A program made the position numbers and the translations under genes. Source: Acidobacteriaceae bacterium (GTDB lineage: Bacteria; Acidobacteriota; Terriglobia; Terriglobales; Acidobacteriaceae). Taken from it: 40,274 nt of DNA. The stretch covers positions 1 through 40,274 of the forward strand of contig PLOG01000151.1 of the NCBI GenBank assembly GCA_003142935.1, written 5' to 3'. Position 1 is the stretch's first letter, and the number at the start of each line of letters is the position of its first letter. Shown here in pieces: positions 14,842-24,400 of this stretch. The notes beneath the pieces are model-generated. The model worked only from the letters and a program-made list of their open reading frames with translations, made no database searches and had not been told where the DNA came from.

Positions 14842-15945
14842 ATGCCTGATCTGCGCCTTAGTCCGCGTGAGCGGGTGGTGCTTACCGCCATTATCGAGAT
14901 CTACATCGCCACTGGCGAACCCGTGGCCTCGCAGGCTCTCGCGCGCTTCTTTGCCGACCGCGAGGGGCTGAGTTCAGCTACGCTGCGCAACGTGATGGCT
15001 GTGCTCGGCGAGGCTGGTTTGCTCGATCAGCAACACACATCCGCGGGACGCATCCCTACCCCGGCCGCTTTTCGCTACTATGTAGAGCAGATTATGCACA
15101 CCGGCCAACTGGCTGCAGGCCAGCAGTCAGCCAGCTCCCTGCCGGCTGGCGCTTCCCCTCTCAGCGACGCGCGACGGGGACAGATTGAGGAGAGTTTTTC
15201 CGGGGTCGCAAGCAGCCACGAGTATCTGGAACGGACTTCGCATGTACTGGCGCTGATCTCCAGTGGGCTGGGGATTGCTCTGGCAAGTTCGACCGAGGGG
15301 CAGGTGCTGGAACATATTCACTTCTCGCGCCTTTCTACGGGCAAAGTGCTGGCAGTGCTGGTTACGCAAGCCGGCGCCGTGCAGGACCGCGTGCTGGTCC
15401 TTGACCACGAACTGACGCACCTGGAGCTCGAAACCGCTGCCCGCTATCTGAACGATAACTTTCGCGGCTGGCCCATCGAGCGCATCCGCGCCGAGATAGC
15501 CCGCCGCGTGAACGTGGAGCGCGAAGCCTACCACCAGATGCTGGCCTCGGTGGAGGAACTTTGCCGCAAGGGAGCGCTGGCTGCCGGAGAAACCGGCCCG
15601 ATGCTTTTCATCGACGGCATGGCCAACCTGATTACAACGGAATTAGACCGCGAGCGCCTGCGCCAGATGCTTGTCGCCCTGGAAGCGAAGCAGCGGTTGG
15701 TGGAACTGCTGAATGCTTATGTGGATGGCCGCCAGCAGGAAGTACGCGTGGTGGTGGGGCTGGACGAAGCATCGCCCGCCATGCAGGACCTGGTGCTGAT
15801 CGGCGCTCCGGCTCGGCTTGGCGGCGCAAACCTGGGGACGGTCGCCGTCATCGCGCCGACGCGCATCCAATATCAGGAAATGATTCAGGCAGTCAGTTAC
15901 ATCGCCCGGCTCTCCGAACGCCTGCTTGAGATTCCCGCCGATTAG
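14842..15945 (+). CDS. hrcA: Heat-inducible transcription repressor HrcA
   Basis: A 367-residue repressor of the class I heat-shock genes. The N-terminal winged helix is clear (RLSPRERVVLTAIIEIYIAT, GEPVASQAL, GLSSATLRNVMAVLGEAGLL, QQHTSAGRIPT), followed by the GAF-like dimerisation core (HIHFSRLSTGKVLAVLVTQA, GAVQDRVLVLD) and the C-terminal segment GANLGTVAVIAPTRIQYQEM. Length is normal. It opens a cluster with grpE (148 bases later) and dnaJ; dnaK is not in the window. GGGAAG precedes the ATG closely. Control would involve its own operator, but only CIRCE-like half-sites are seen upstream. Confidence 0.96.
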   Translation: MPDLRLSPRERVVLTAIIEIYIATGEPVASQALARFFADREGLSSATLRNVMAVLGEAGLLDQQHTSAGRIPTPAAFRYYVEQIMHTGQLAAGQQSASSLPAGASPLSDARRGQIEESFSGVASSHEYLERTSHVLALISSGLGIALASSTEGQVLEHIHFSRLSTGKVLAVLVTQAGAVQDRVLVLDHELTHLELETAARYLNDNFRGWPIERIRAEIARRVNVEREAYHQMLASVEELCRKGALAAGETGPMLFIDGMANLITTELDRERLRQMLVALEAKQRLVELLNAYVDGRQQEVRVVVGLDEASPAMQDLVLIGAPARLGGANLGTVAVIAPTRIQYQEMIQAVSYIARLSERLLEIPAD

Positions 15946-16093
15946 GCAGAATGTGACGGTTTCGGATTGAAGCTGGCCAAGTGCTGAGTTCGCTTCGCGG
16001 CTAGATTCGCGATCTGCACTCGATACCCGCGCCAAACAAGACGCTACGCCGAGAAAATGCAATGGAATCAGGCGCTGCCGATTTCTTGAGACA

Positions 16094-16717
16094 ATGAATA
16101 GAGATACGCGAAAACAGGAGACAGAGTTGACGAAGTTGGAACCCCTTGAGATCACTTCCGGGCCCGGAGCGGGTGAGCTGGCGGAAGAAGCTGCACTGGA
16201 AACTGCGCCCGCTGCCGATGGCGAAATAGCCAATGACACCGCCGGGACTGTGTCCCGCGCGGAATTCGATCAGTTGAAGACCGAGCGCGACCAGTTGGTT
16301 GACCGCATTGCGCGCCTGCAGGCGGAGTTTGAAAATGCCCGCAAGCGCGCCGAGCGAGAACGGCTGGAATTTCGTGATTACGCGACCGGAAATGTCGTGG
16401 AGCAGTTTCTGCCGGTGCTCGACAATTTTGAGCTGGCCCTCAAATCCGATAGCAATGCTCACCAGTTGCGCTCCGGCGTGGCCCTGATCGTGAAGCAGAT
16501 GGAAGAAGTTTTGAAGCAGATGCAGGTGACTCCTGTTCCCGCTTTGGGCGAGGCATTCGACCCGCGGATTCACGAGGCGCTGGGCGCTGTGGATCGCGAT
16601 GACCTGCCCGACCAGCATGTGGCCGAGGAGATTCGCCGCGGCTACAAGCTGCGCGAGCGGTTGCTGCGGCCCGCGCTGGTGCGCGTGGCCCACAATCCCA
16701 AACAGAAAAGCGAATGA
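16094..16717 (+). CDS. grpE: Nucleotide exchange factor GrpE
   Basis: A 207-residue co-chaperone that releases ADP from DnaK. It has the usual acidic, disordered N-terminus (residues 1-55), a long coiled coil (LKTERDQLVDRIARLQAEFE, NARKRAERERLEFRDYATGN), the four-helix part VVEQFLPVLDNFELAL and the C-terminal beta wing with the family signature (GEAFDPRIHEALGAVDRDDL, EIRRGYKLRERLLRPALVRV). The ribosome site before ATG 16094 is weak. AAGTGCTGA (15979-15987) in the gap after hrcA repeats the half-site seen in the hrcA leader. Confidence 0.95.
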   Translation: MNRDTRKQETELTKLEPLEITSGPGAGELAEEAALETAPAADGEIANDTAGTVSRAEFDQLKTERDQLVDRIARLQAEFENARKRAERERLEFRDYATGNVVEQFLPVLDNFELALKSDSNAHQLRSGVALIVKQMEEVLKQMQVTPVPALGEAFDPRIHEALGAVDRDDLPDQHVAEEIRRGYKLRERLLRPALVRVAHNPKQKSE

Positions 16718-16784
16718 AACTCCATTCCCGGTGGGCGATTGAGTTCTCAGCGCGAACAAGCGAGATTGAATCTCAGACAAGCGA

Positions 16785-17921
16785 ATGAGTTCTAATACTA
16801 GAGTGAGCAAAGAAGATTATTACGAGGTTCTCGGCGTAACCCGCGACGTGAGCGACCAGGAGTTGAAGAGTGCTTATCGAAAGAAAGCGCTCAAGTATCA
16901 TCCTGACCGCAACCCGGGTGACCATGCGGCCGAGGAGAGATTCAAGCAGGCCAGTGAGGCCTACCAAGTGCTGAGCGATGCGGACAAGCGGGCGGCATAC
17001 GATCGCTACGGTCATGCGGGGCTGGGTGGGCAGGGCTTTGGCGCTGGCGGTCCGTTTAGCGGCGGAGTCGACATTGGCGACATCTTCGGCGATTTGTTCG
17101 GAGAGATGTTTTCAATGGGAGGCAATTCGCAACGCGGCTCGCGGCAGCAGCGCGGCGACGATCTGCGCTTCGACCTGACCATCGACTTCGAAGATTCATT
17201 TTTCGGTACAGAGACCGAGGTAAAGATTCGCCGCCTTGAAACATGCCCTAATTGCAAAGGCCGGGGCAGCGCCTCGGGGCGTGGGCCGAGCGTGTGCAGT
17301 CAGTGCCAGGGCCGCGGGCAGCTACGTTATCAGCAGGGGTTCTTCTCGGTGGCGCGTACGTGCGGCGCTTGCGGCGGCACGGGCTCGGTCATCGGCGATC
17401 CCTGTACGACGTGCCGTGGAGAGGGGCGCGCGACCAGTGAAATCAAGCTGCATGTGAAGGTTCCGCCGGGCGTGGAAGATGGGACCCGCATTCGCTACGC
17501 CGGCGAAGGCGACGCGGGGCGAGGCGGCGGACCCAAGGGCGATCTTTACGTTGTGCTTGCCGTGCGTCCGCATGACTTTTTCGAGCGCCATGGGTACGAC
17601 TTGCATTGCGTGATTCCGATCAGCTTTCCGCAGGCAGCGCTGGGCGCGGAATTCGAGATGCCCGGCATAGATGGGCCGGTGAACCTTAAGATTCCCGAGG
17701 GGACGCAGAGCGGCCGAGAAGTGCGCGTTCGGGGGCGCGGCGTTCCTTATCTGAATGAGAAGGGCCAAGGCGATCTGATCGCGAAGGTTGTTGTGCAGAT
17801 TCCCAGGAAGCTGAACCGCGGGCAACGCGAGCTGGTTGCCAAACTGTCGGAGACTCTGACGGTGGACAACAAGCCGGCCTCGCCGGGGCTGATGGAGAAG
17901 ATGAAGGACCTTTTCAACTAG
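16785..17921 (+). CDS. dnaJ: Chaperone DnaJ (class A)
   Basis: A 378-residue class A J-protein. J domain at residues 7-72 with the HPD motif ([20 protein letters not shown]), Gly/Phe region at about 73-115, then four zinc-binding repeats: [24 protein letters not shown] and CTTCRGEG, the complete set for two zinc centres. The C-terminal substrate-binding barrels ([40 protein letters not shown]) and dimerisation end (MEKMKDLFN) are present. It delivers clients to DnaK and stimulates its ATPase. It follows grpE by 67 bases on the same strand. No T-tract terminator is seen after it. Confidence 0.97.
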   Translation: MSSNTRVSKEDYYEVLGVTRDVSDQELKSAYRKKALKYHPDRNPGDHAAEERFKQASEAYQVLSDADKRAAYDRYGHAGLGGQGFGAGGPFSGGVDIGDIFGDLFGEMFSMGGNSQRGSRQQRGDDLRFDLTIDFEDSFFGTETEVKIRRLETCPNCKGRGSASGRGPSVCSQCQGRGQLRYQQGFFSVARTCGACGGTGSVIGDPCTTCRGEGRATSEIKLHVKVPPGVEDGTRIRYAGEGDAGRGGGPKGDLYVVLAVRPHDFFERHGYDLHCVIPISFPQAALGAEFEMPGIDGPVNLKIPEGTQSGREVRVRGRGVPYLNEKGQGDLIAKVVVQIPRKLNRGQRELVAKLSETLTVDNKPASPGLMEKMKDLFN

Positions 17922-17967
17922 GGAGCAGCGCGGGCGTCTCAGGCCTGACCCAAGAAGATCCCACAGT

Positions 17968-18128
17968 TTCACAATATCCGTGAAGTATCTGAATGTCCTC
18001 TGCAGCCCAATGATTTTGCTTGGATTGCGCGAGGCTTCACGGTTTCACAGGGTCTGCGCTTCCTTGGATTTTTTAGAAGCAAGTTATTCTATATGGGCTA
18101 TTTGAGTGGTTCTTTCACAGCTTCACAG
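17968..18128. repeat. Five TTCAC motifs, one as an inverted repeat
   Basis: TTCAC occurs at 17968, 18036, 18044, 18114 and 18122; three copies read TTCACAG. The first forms a perfect inverted repeat TTCAC-N7-GTGAA (17968-17984). They fill the gap between dnaJ and the 3' end of a small ribbon-helix-helix gene. Whether this is a binding-site array or coincidence is open. Confidence 0.4.
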
Positions 18129-18329
18129 TCAAATTCCTGGATTATCCAAGGGGGTAGGTGCGGAAACGCCTGTGCTGGCGCTGGGTGCGTCGACGCCGGG
18201 ACAGGGGAGATTCTGCAGGATTTCGAGGAAATTTCTTACCAGAGCGGAGACGGAGGAATTGCACTGGGTCGCCCAAACACGCGCGCAGCGGTAGTTCTCA
18301 TCCGTGACGGTTAACGTGAGTTTTTTCAT
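18129..18329 (-). CDS. Small ribbon-helix-helix protein, antitoxin-like
   Basis: A 66-residue protein beginning MKKLTLTVTDENYRCARVWA and continuing SSVSALVRNFLEIL: a beta strand followed by two helices with the S-V-S-A-L-V turn, as in CopG/VapB-type ribbon-helix-helix antitoxins. The C-terminal 25 residues are Pro/Ser-rich and would be the toxin-facing or disordered tail. No toxin gene adjoins it on the same strand, so it is either an orphan antitoxin or a stand-alone regulator. It is divergent from the gamma-glutamyltranspeptidase gene. An imperfect palindrome AACGCGAGGC / GCCCGCGTT (18423-18446) lies upstream. Confidence 0.6.
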   Translation of the reverse strand: MKKLTLTVTDENYRCARVWATQCNSSVSALVRNFLEILQNLPCPGVDAPSASTGVSAPTPLDNPGI

Positions 18330-18514
18330 GGGTTCGCATTCCGAAGGCGCGGTTGGTTTCGGCGGCCGTCTTATCTAAATCAATTGTGCGCGAGATGATC
18401 GTAATTATCTGCAAATGGGAGCAACGCGAGGCTAAATGCCCGCGTTCCATTAACATGGGTGTGCGCGGGTCCAACCGCGCCGAGACTTCCCCGTAATTTT
18501 CCCAAGGAGGATTC

Positions 18515-20368
18515 ATGCGCCGTCGATCTTTTGTTGCCGCACTTCCGCTGGCTGCGGCAGGTACGCTTAGCGGGTTTCGCGCCGAGGCTCAAGGACAACA
18601 AGGGGCAGGATCGCCTAATGCCGATGCGGAGACCGCACCGCCCAAGTTTCAGCCTGCGGATGCCGAGCGATTTGAGCGCCCCGATGTTCATGCCGGGGAC
18701 CGGCCTTCCGGAGCCAGCTTTGCAAGCAGGTCGGCGGCGATGGGCTGTTCGGGCGCGGCGGGAACGGCGCATCCGCTGGCCACGTTGACGGCTATCGAAA
18801 TGTTGAAGCGCGGCGGCTCGGCGGTGGATGCGGCGGTGGCCGCCAATGCCTGTCTGGGATTTCTGGAGCCGACCAGTTGCGGCCTGGGCGGGGACTGCTA
18901 CGCGATGGTGTGGGATCCGAAGCTGGCCAAGGTGGTGGGGCTGGCGGGGTCGGGCCGTTCGCCGAAATCGCTCAGCCTTGACACGGTGCGGCAACGTGCG
19001 GTCAATGGAGTGATTCCCAAGTTTGGCGCGGTTGCGGTTTCCACGCCGGGTGCGCTCGATGCATGGTGGACTCTGCACCAGCGCTATGGACGCCTGAAGT
19101 GGGAAGAGATTTTGCAGCCGGCGATTCACCTTTGCGAGTCGGGAGTGCCGGTGCCGCAGATCATCGGGTTCTATATCGGGCGTAACCTGGCTGCATTTGT
19201 GAAGCCACGCTCGGGTGTTGAAGAGACAGCGAATGCGATGCACACCTTTGCGCCGGGAGGCAAAGCGCCGAGCGAGGGAGACGTGTTTCGCAATCCGGAC
19301 CTGGCGCGCACTTACCGGATGATCGCCGAGGGCGGACGCGACGCGTACTACGATGGGCCGATTGCCAAGACCATCGATGCTTACTTCAAGCGGATCGGCG
19401 GATGGTTGTCGGAAAGCGATCTGCGCGAGCAGCATGCGGAGTGGAACGAGCCGCTGGTGACCAAGTATCGCGGCGTGGATGTTTACGGAATGGCCGCGAA
19501 TACGCAGGGACTGGCTACGCTGCAAATCCTCAATATCCTTGAGAACTTCGATCTGCGGGCGATGGGCTTTCAGTCCGCGGCGTCGATCCACGCGCAGGTG
19601 GAAGCCAAGCGGCTGGCGTATGAGGACCGCGCGCGCTACTATGCGGATCCGCACTTTGCGAAGATTCCGATCGAGTGGCTGAACTCGAAACAATATGCTG
19701 CGGAGCGCGCGAAGCTGATTCGGCAGGATCGAATTTTGACGCCGGTCTACCCAGGCCAGGCGCCGAGTCACGGGGACACGACTTACTTCACCGTCTCCGA
19801 TTCCGACGGCATGATGATTTCGATCATCCAGTCGAACTTTCGCGGGCTGGGCTCGGGGCTGGTGGCGGATGGACTGGGCTTCATGTTCCAGGATCGCGGG
19901 GAGCTGTTCTCTCTGCAAGACGGGCACCCGAACATCTACGCGCCGGGCAAGCGGCCATTCCAGACCATCATTCCGGGATTTGCGACGCGGGATGGGAAGC
20001 CCTGGATGTCGTTTGGCGTGATGGGCGGAGACATGCAGCCGCAAGGGCAGGCGCAGATCGTCATCAACCGCGTGGATTACGGGTTGGATACCCAGGCGGC
20101 GGGAGATAGTCCGCGGTGGCACCACGAAGGGTCGTCGCAGACCATGGGCGAGGATGCGCCGGGGATGGGGCCGACTGGGCTTTTGCGCCTGGAGACGGGT
20201 GTGCCAGAGGCTTCGCGGCGCGCGTTGATTGAGCTTGGCTGGCCGATGGGAGAGTCGGACGGCGGGTTCGGGCGCTATGAGTGCATCGAATACCGCATGA
20301 GCGGCGTGGATCGCTTCTATTCCGCGGCCAGCGAGATGCGTGCGGATGGCGTGGCGCTGGCTTATTGA
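18515..20368 (+). CDS. ggt: Gamma-glutamyltranspeptidase family protein
   Basis: A 617-residue N-terminal nucleophile hydrolase, acting on gamma-glutamyl compounds such as glutathione in the periplasm. The N-terminus MRRRSFVAALPLAAAG has the twin-arginine pattern, suggesting Tat export. Family blocks: GGSAVDAAVAANACLGFLEP, SCGLGGDCYAMVW, VSTPGALDAWWTLHQRYGRL, RIGGWLSESDL, and the autocleavage site S-H-G-D-T422-T423-Y-F followed by VSDSDGMMISIIQSNF; Thr422 would be the new N-terminal nucleophile. The usual GSAGG oxyanion block appears as MGGDMQPQGQAQ, typical of the broader hydrolase branch rather than classical transpeptidases, so substrate is uncertain. AAGGAGG is ideally placed before ATG 18515. 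Confidence 0.9.
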   Translation: MRRRSFVAALPLAAAGTLSGFRAEAQGQQGAGSPNADAETAPPKFQPADAERFERPDVHAGDRPSGASFASRSAAMGCSGAAGTAHPLATLTAIEMLKRGGSAVDAAVAANACLGFLEPTSCGLGGDCYAMVWDPKLAKVVGLAGSGRSPKSLSLDTVRQRAVNGVIPKFGAVAVSTPGALDAWWTLHQRYGRLKWEEILQPAIHLCESGVPVPQIIGFYIGRNLAAFVKPRSGVEETANAMHTFAPGGKAPSEGDVFRNPDLARTYRMIAEGGRDAYYDGPIAKTIDAYFKRIGGWLSESDLREQHAEWNEPLVTKYRGVDVYGMAANTQGLATLQILNILENFDLRAMGFQSAASIHAQVEAKRLAYEDRARYYADPHFAKIPIEWLNSKQYAAERAKLIRQDRILTPVYPGQAPSHGDTTYFTVSDSDGMMISIIQSNFRGLGSGLVADGLGFMFQDRGELFSLQDGHPNIYAPGKRPFQTIIPGFATRDGKPWMSFGVMGGDMQPQGQAQIVINRVDYGLDTQAAGDSPRWHHEGSSQTMGEDAPGMGPTGLLRLETGVPEASRRALIELGWPMGESDGGFGRYECIEYRMSGVDRFYSAASEMRADGVALAY

Positions 20369-20411
20369 CCGCATGGTCGGGTTGGATACGAAATAGTGTT
20401 GTCGTTTCCGA

Positions 20412-20509
20412 GGTCTCAAAATCGAGACCCATTCGACTTCGCTCAGGGCGGGCACTCCACCCCACGGACGAAGACCTGTCCGTGGGGACCCCGGCTCTGG
20501 GGCACCCGG
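20412..20509. repeat. Extragenic palindromic repeat, copy 1
   Basis: Contains a perfect inverted repeat GGTCTC (20412-20417) / GAGACC (20424-20429), the sequence TTCGACTTCGCTCAGG, a perfect 10-bp stem CCCCACGGAC (20460-20469) / GTCCGTGGGG (20478-20487) and the end CTGGGGCACCCGG. A diverged copy without the middle part lies at 38911-38983. Located between ggt and the DUF1175 gene. Confidence 0.85.
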
Positions 20510-20595
20510 AGTGTTGCGGGATCAATAGGGATTTAGTTTTCTGCACAGGGGGCATTTCGCGCTAGGATGAGTGCGACCCACTTTCTCCCATTCCT

Positions 20596-21474
20596 GTGAG
20601 TGCTCACGCCCGACCTTTCGTTGCGACCCCGGCGGCGCCGATCCACCGCCGGAGGTCTTGGCTTGCGCTCGGGGCTGTGGCGGGGCTTGCTTTGGCGCTT
20701 TTGCTGGCAGGGTTTGGCGGAAGGCGCTTGCTGCGCGCGGGGCGGATTACGCATGGGTCGGCGATGGCGGGGAGTTCTGCAGGAAGACCCTCGGCGGCGG
20801 CGTGGACGGACCGGTTCGGCGACGGCACGCCGGATTTTCTGCGGCTGGGCGATCCGGCGGACCAGGCGGCGTTTCGGCGCTGGTTCGCGACGATTGCGGA
20901 GTACCAGGCTGTCCGCCCAAAGGGCGATGTGCCTGCGGAAATTATCGACTGCGCCAGCCTGCTGCGCTACGCGTATCGCGAAGCTCTGAAGCGCCACGAC
21001 GAAAACTGGTTTGTGACCAGCGGCATGGAAGTAGCGGAGCCGCCGGGCGAAGTGCGCGCGTGGAGCTATCCGCGTACGCCGCTTGGGACCGCACTGTTCC
21101 GGGTGCGGCCGGGGGCATTCGAGGCCGCGGATGTGAGCGACGGCGCCTTTGCGCAGTTTGCCGATGCGAAGACTCTGGTGGAGCGCAATGCGTATTTCGT
21201 GAGCCGCGATGTAAGGCATGCGCTGCCTGGAGATTTGCTGTTTTATCGGCAGTTCGGGCAGTCGTCGCCGTGGCACTCGATGATTGTTACGCGGGTGGGC
21301 GCTGAGGCTGCGGTCGTCTACGACACTGGACAAGATCACAGCAACGCCGGCGAGTTACGCCGCGTGGCGCTGGCCGAACTGCTTGACCATCCGCAGCCGC
21401 AATGGCGGCCGCTTCCCGGAAATCCCAACTTTCTCGGCGTGTATCGCTGGAATATTCTGCGAGGAACTCCATGA
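20596..21474 (+). CDS. DUF1175 (YfaT-like) protein with papain/NlpC-like motifs
   Basis: A 292-residue protein with an N-terminal membrane anchor (residues 22-41, WLALGAVAGLALALLLAGFG) and an extracytoplasmic domain. It matches the DUF1175 family, of which E. coli YfaT, next to the macroglobulin yfaS, is a member. The segments IDCASLLRYAYREAL (Cys119), LPGDLLFYR, SPWHSMIVTRV (His227) and VVYDTG repeat the order Cys ... PGDLLFF ... His ... of NlpC/P60 amidases, so I infer a papain-type hydrolase acting on the wall or on a protein. The GTG start at 20596 has no clear ribosome site. Its stop overlaps the start of the macroglobulin gene (ATGA), so the two are made together. Confidence 0.82.
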   Translation: MSAHARPFVATPAAPIHRRRSWLALGAVAGLALALLLAGFGGRRLLRAGRITHGSAMAGSSAGRPSAAAWTDRFGDGTPDFLRLGDPADQAAFRRWFATIAEYQAVRPKGDVPAEIIDCASLLRYAYREALKRHDENWFVTSGMEVAEPPGEVRAWSYPRTPLGTALFRVRPGAFEAADVSDGAFAQFADAKTLVERNAYFVSRDVRHALPGDLLFYRQFGQSSPWHSMIVTRVGAEAAVVYDTGQDHSNAGELRRVALAELLDHPQPQWRPLPGNPNFLGVYRWNILRGTP

Positions 21475-24400
21475 GTCTCCGTAAATCGCTGCTTGCTGTT
21501 TCGATCCTGCTACTTTGCGCCGCCGCCAATGCACCCGCCGTTCATGCTGCTGACGCGCCACGGTCTTTCTCGCTGTCGACTTCGCGCACGTTTGCGCCGG
21601 GCGAGAGCGTAAAGATTCAGCTCTTCGCGCGCAATGTGCCGGAGCTCGAGTTTCGCGTGTACCGCGTGAACGATGCGCAGAAGTTCTTCGCGGGATTGAA
21701 GGACCTGCACAGCTTTGGCGTGCAGAGCGAGTCGCCCGCGGAGCAGATTGACCAGCGGACGTTGCTTGAGAAGCTGCACGACTTCAAGGCGCATTTGTGG
21801 TGGATGGTGCGGCACTTCTTCCGCGGACAGTTTACCGACGATGCGCGTGACAGCTTCCGCGAGCAGCAGGGCAAGCTGGGAAAAAAGAGCCGGGTGGTGG
21901 GCGCGGCGCAGTTTGCGCAGGTGCCGATTTTGAATGCGAGCCAACTGGTGGCGCGCTGGAAGCTGGAGACGCCCCCTGCGCTGGTGAGCGAGACCCAGCA
22001 GTTGCCGATTGATGGATTGGCTTCGGGCGTGTACCTGATCGAGGCGACGGACGGCACGTATAAGGCTTACACCGTGGCGCTGGTGACGAGCATCGCGATT
22101 GTGGAGCGGACGGTGAATGGAACAGCCGATCTCTACGTGGCCGACCGCAAGACGGGCGCGCCGGTGGAGAAGGCCGGTGTGGCGCTGTGGGCCGATGGCA
22201 AGATGCAGTCGTCGGGCTCGACCAACGGCGATGGAATGGCACAACTGACGATGACTCCGCGTGGGGCAGGATCGAATGCGCCGGGTGGAACCATGGAGCC
22301 GGAGAATGTGTGGATGCTGGCGCAGCATGGAGCCGATGCGGCATTGGTGACGCCGTGGAGCTATGGCTTCACGCAACAGAATCAGCGCGAGGCGAGGGCC
22401 TATATCTATACAGACCGGCCCGTCTACCGGCCAGGGCATACTGTGCACATCAAGGCGGTGGTGCGGCTGAAGAAGGACGATAAGCTGCAGTTGCCGCAGG
22501 GCTGGACTCCGACTCTTGAGGTGACGGACAGCAACGGCAAGAAGATTCTTTCCAAAGACATTGCTCTCTCGGCGCACGGGACGCTGACGACGGACCTGGC
22601 TCTGGCCGGCGATGCGGCGCTTGGGTACTACAACATTCAGCTTGAGGATTCAGGCGTTGATGGCAACGGCAGCTTTTATGTGGAGGAGTACAAGAAGCCC
22701 GAATACCAGGTGACGGTGAAGGTGCCGGTGGCGCATCTGCTGCAGGGGAGCTCGATTCAGGCGAGCATTGAAGCGCGGTATTTCTTCGGCGAGCCGGTGG
22801 CGGGGGCCAAGGTGAAGTACGTGGTGCATACGTCGACGCACTTTTGGTGGGATGAAGACGAAGACGATTCGGGCGGCGACGATGCAGAGGCTGGGGGCGA
22901 CGAATCCGACTCCGATAATACATGGGGCGAAACGGAGCAGCAGGAGCATGAGGGCGTGCTGGATGCGAATGGCAAGCTCACGGTTACGCTGCCAACGGCG
23001 ATCGATGGAAAGCACGAAGATCAGAATTACCGCATCGAGGCGCGGGTGACGGATGCGGCCAATCGCGAGGTGAGCGGGCACACGACGGTGCTGGGCACGT
23101 ATGGATCGTTTCGCGTAAGCGTGGAGCCGACTAGCTATGTGTTCCAGAGCGGGCAGCCGGTGCGCGTGAAGGTGACAGCACAGGATTACGACGGCAAGCA
23201 GATGCAGACGCCTGTGCATGTGGCTGCTGCGCTCGAAAAGTGGGATTCGGTGACGCACGAGAAATCGGAGACGCCGGTGGCCAGTAAAGATGCGGCGACG
23301 GGCGCGGACGGAACGACTGTCGTTGAGCTGCCGATGAGTGGCAGCGGCGATTTTCAGGTGACGGCAAGCGCGCGGACCAAGGAGAATCGCACCGTAGAAG
23401 GGCGCACCTGGGTGTGGATCTGGAATGGTGCGGGCGAGTGGTACCAGGCGAATACACAGGCGCAGATTGTGGCCGACAAGAAGAGCTACAAGGTGGGCGA
23501 CACGGCGCACCTGTTGCTGGTGACGGGACTGAAGGAGTCGTGGGCGGTGGTGACGGCCGAGGGCGAAACGGTGCAGTCGCGGCGGCTGATTCATGCGACG
23601 GGCGAGAGCTTTGCGTTCGATGTGCCGATCACGCAGCAGTCGCAGCCCAACCTGATGGTCAACGCGGTGATTGTGCACGACAACCAGTTGATGACGGCGC
23701 AGAAGAGCCTGAAGGTTCCGCTGGTGGAGCGGACGCTGACGATTTCGGCGACGGCGAACAAGAGCCAATATCTGCCGGGCGAGAAGGGCAGCTTCGATGT
23801 TTTCGCGGCTGACTCGCAGGGCAAGCCAGTGGAGGCGGACCTGAGCTTCGGCGAGGTGGATGAGGCGCTTTATTCGGTGCGGCCGGACACGAGCGGCGAC
23901 ATGGTGAGCTTCTTCTATCCGAAAAGATACGCGTATCTGATGCCGCAAACGTCGTTCGACTTTTTCTTTTCGGGGCAGGCGGGGAAGAAGAGTCCGCTGC
24001 TGGCGGAGTTGGCCGCGGGCATGTTCCATCCGCGGATGGCACAGGTGAAGCCAGGGTCGGACCTGGTGGTGCCGAAGGTGCGCAAGGCGTTTCCGGATAC
24101 TGCTTATTGGAATCCGAATGTGCGGACCGGGCCGGATGGTCATGCGCGGGTCGAATTCAGTTTTCCGGATGCGCTGACGACGTGGCGGACGACGATTCGC
24201 GCCATGACGGACGATGGCAAGGCGGGCGGCGTGGTGACGCGCGTGCTGGTGCGCAAGAATCTGATCGTGCGGCTGGCTGCGCCGAGGTTCTTCCGGCAAG
24301 GCGACGAGACAGTCTTGCGGGTGATTGCGCATAACTACCTGGCGACGGCCAAGGACGTGACCTTTGCGCTGGATGTCACGGGCGTCAGCGTGGTGAGCGG

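Noticed and set aside
14753-14971. Short plus-strand frame before and into hrcA
   Set aside because: Runs into the hrcA coding region in another frame; no ribosome site; not a credible leader peptide.
16000-16016. GCTAGATTCGCGATCTG repeated with one mismatch at 31585-31601
   Set aside because: A 17-base match with one mismatch is expected by chance in 40 kb; no shared context.
18380-20455. Long open frame of 691 codons opposite the gamma-glutamyltranspeptidase gene
   Set aside because: Arg/His/Pro-rich composition of an antisense shadow in high-GC DNA; the plus-strand gene has all family motifs and a strong ribosome site.
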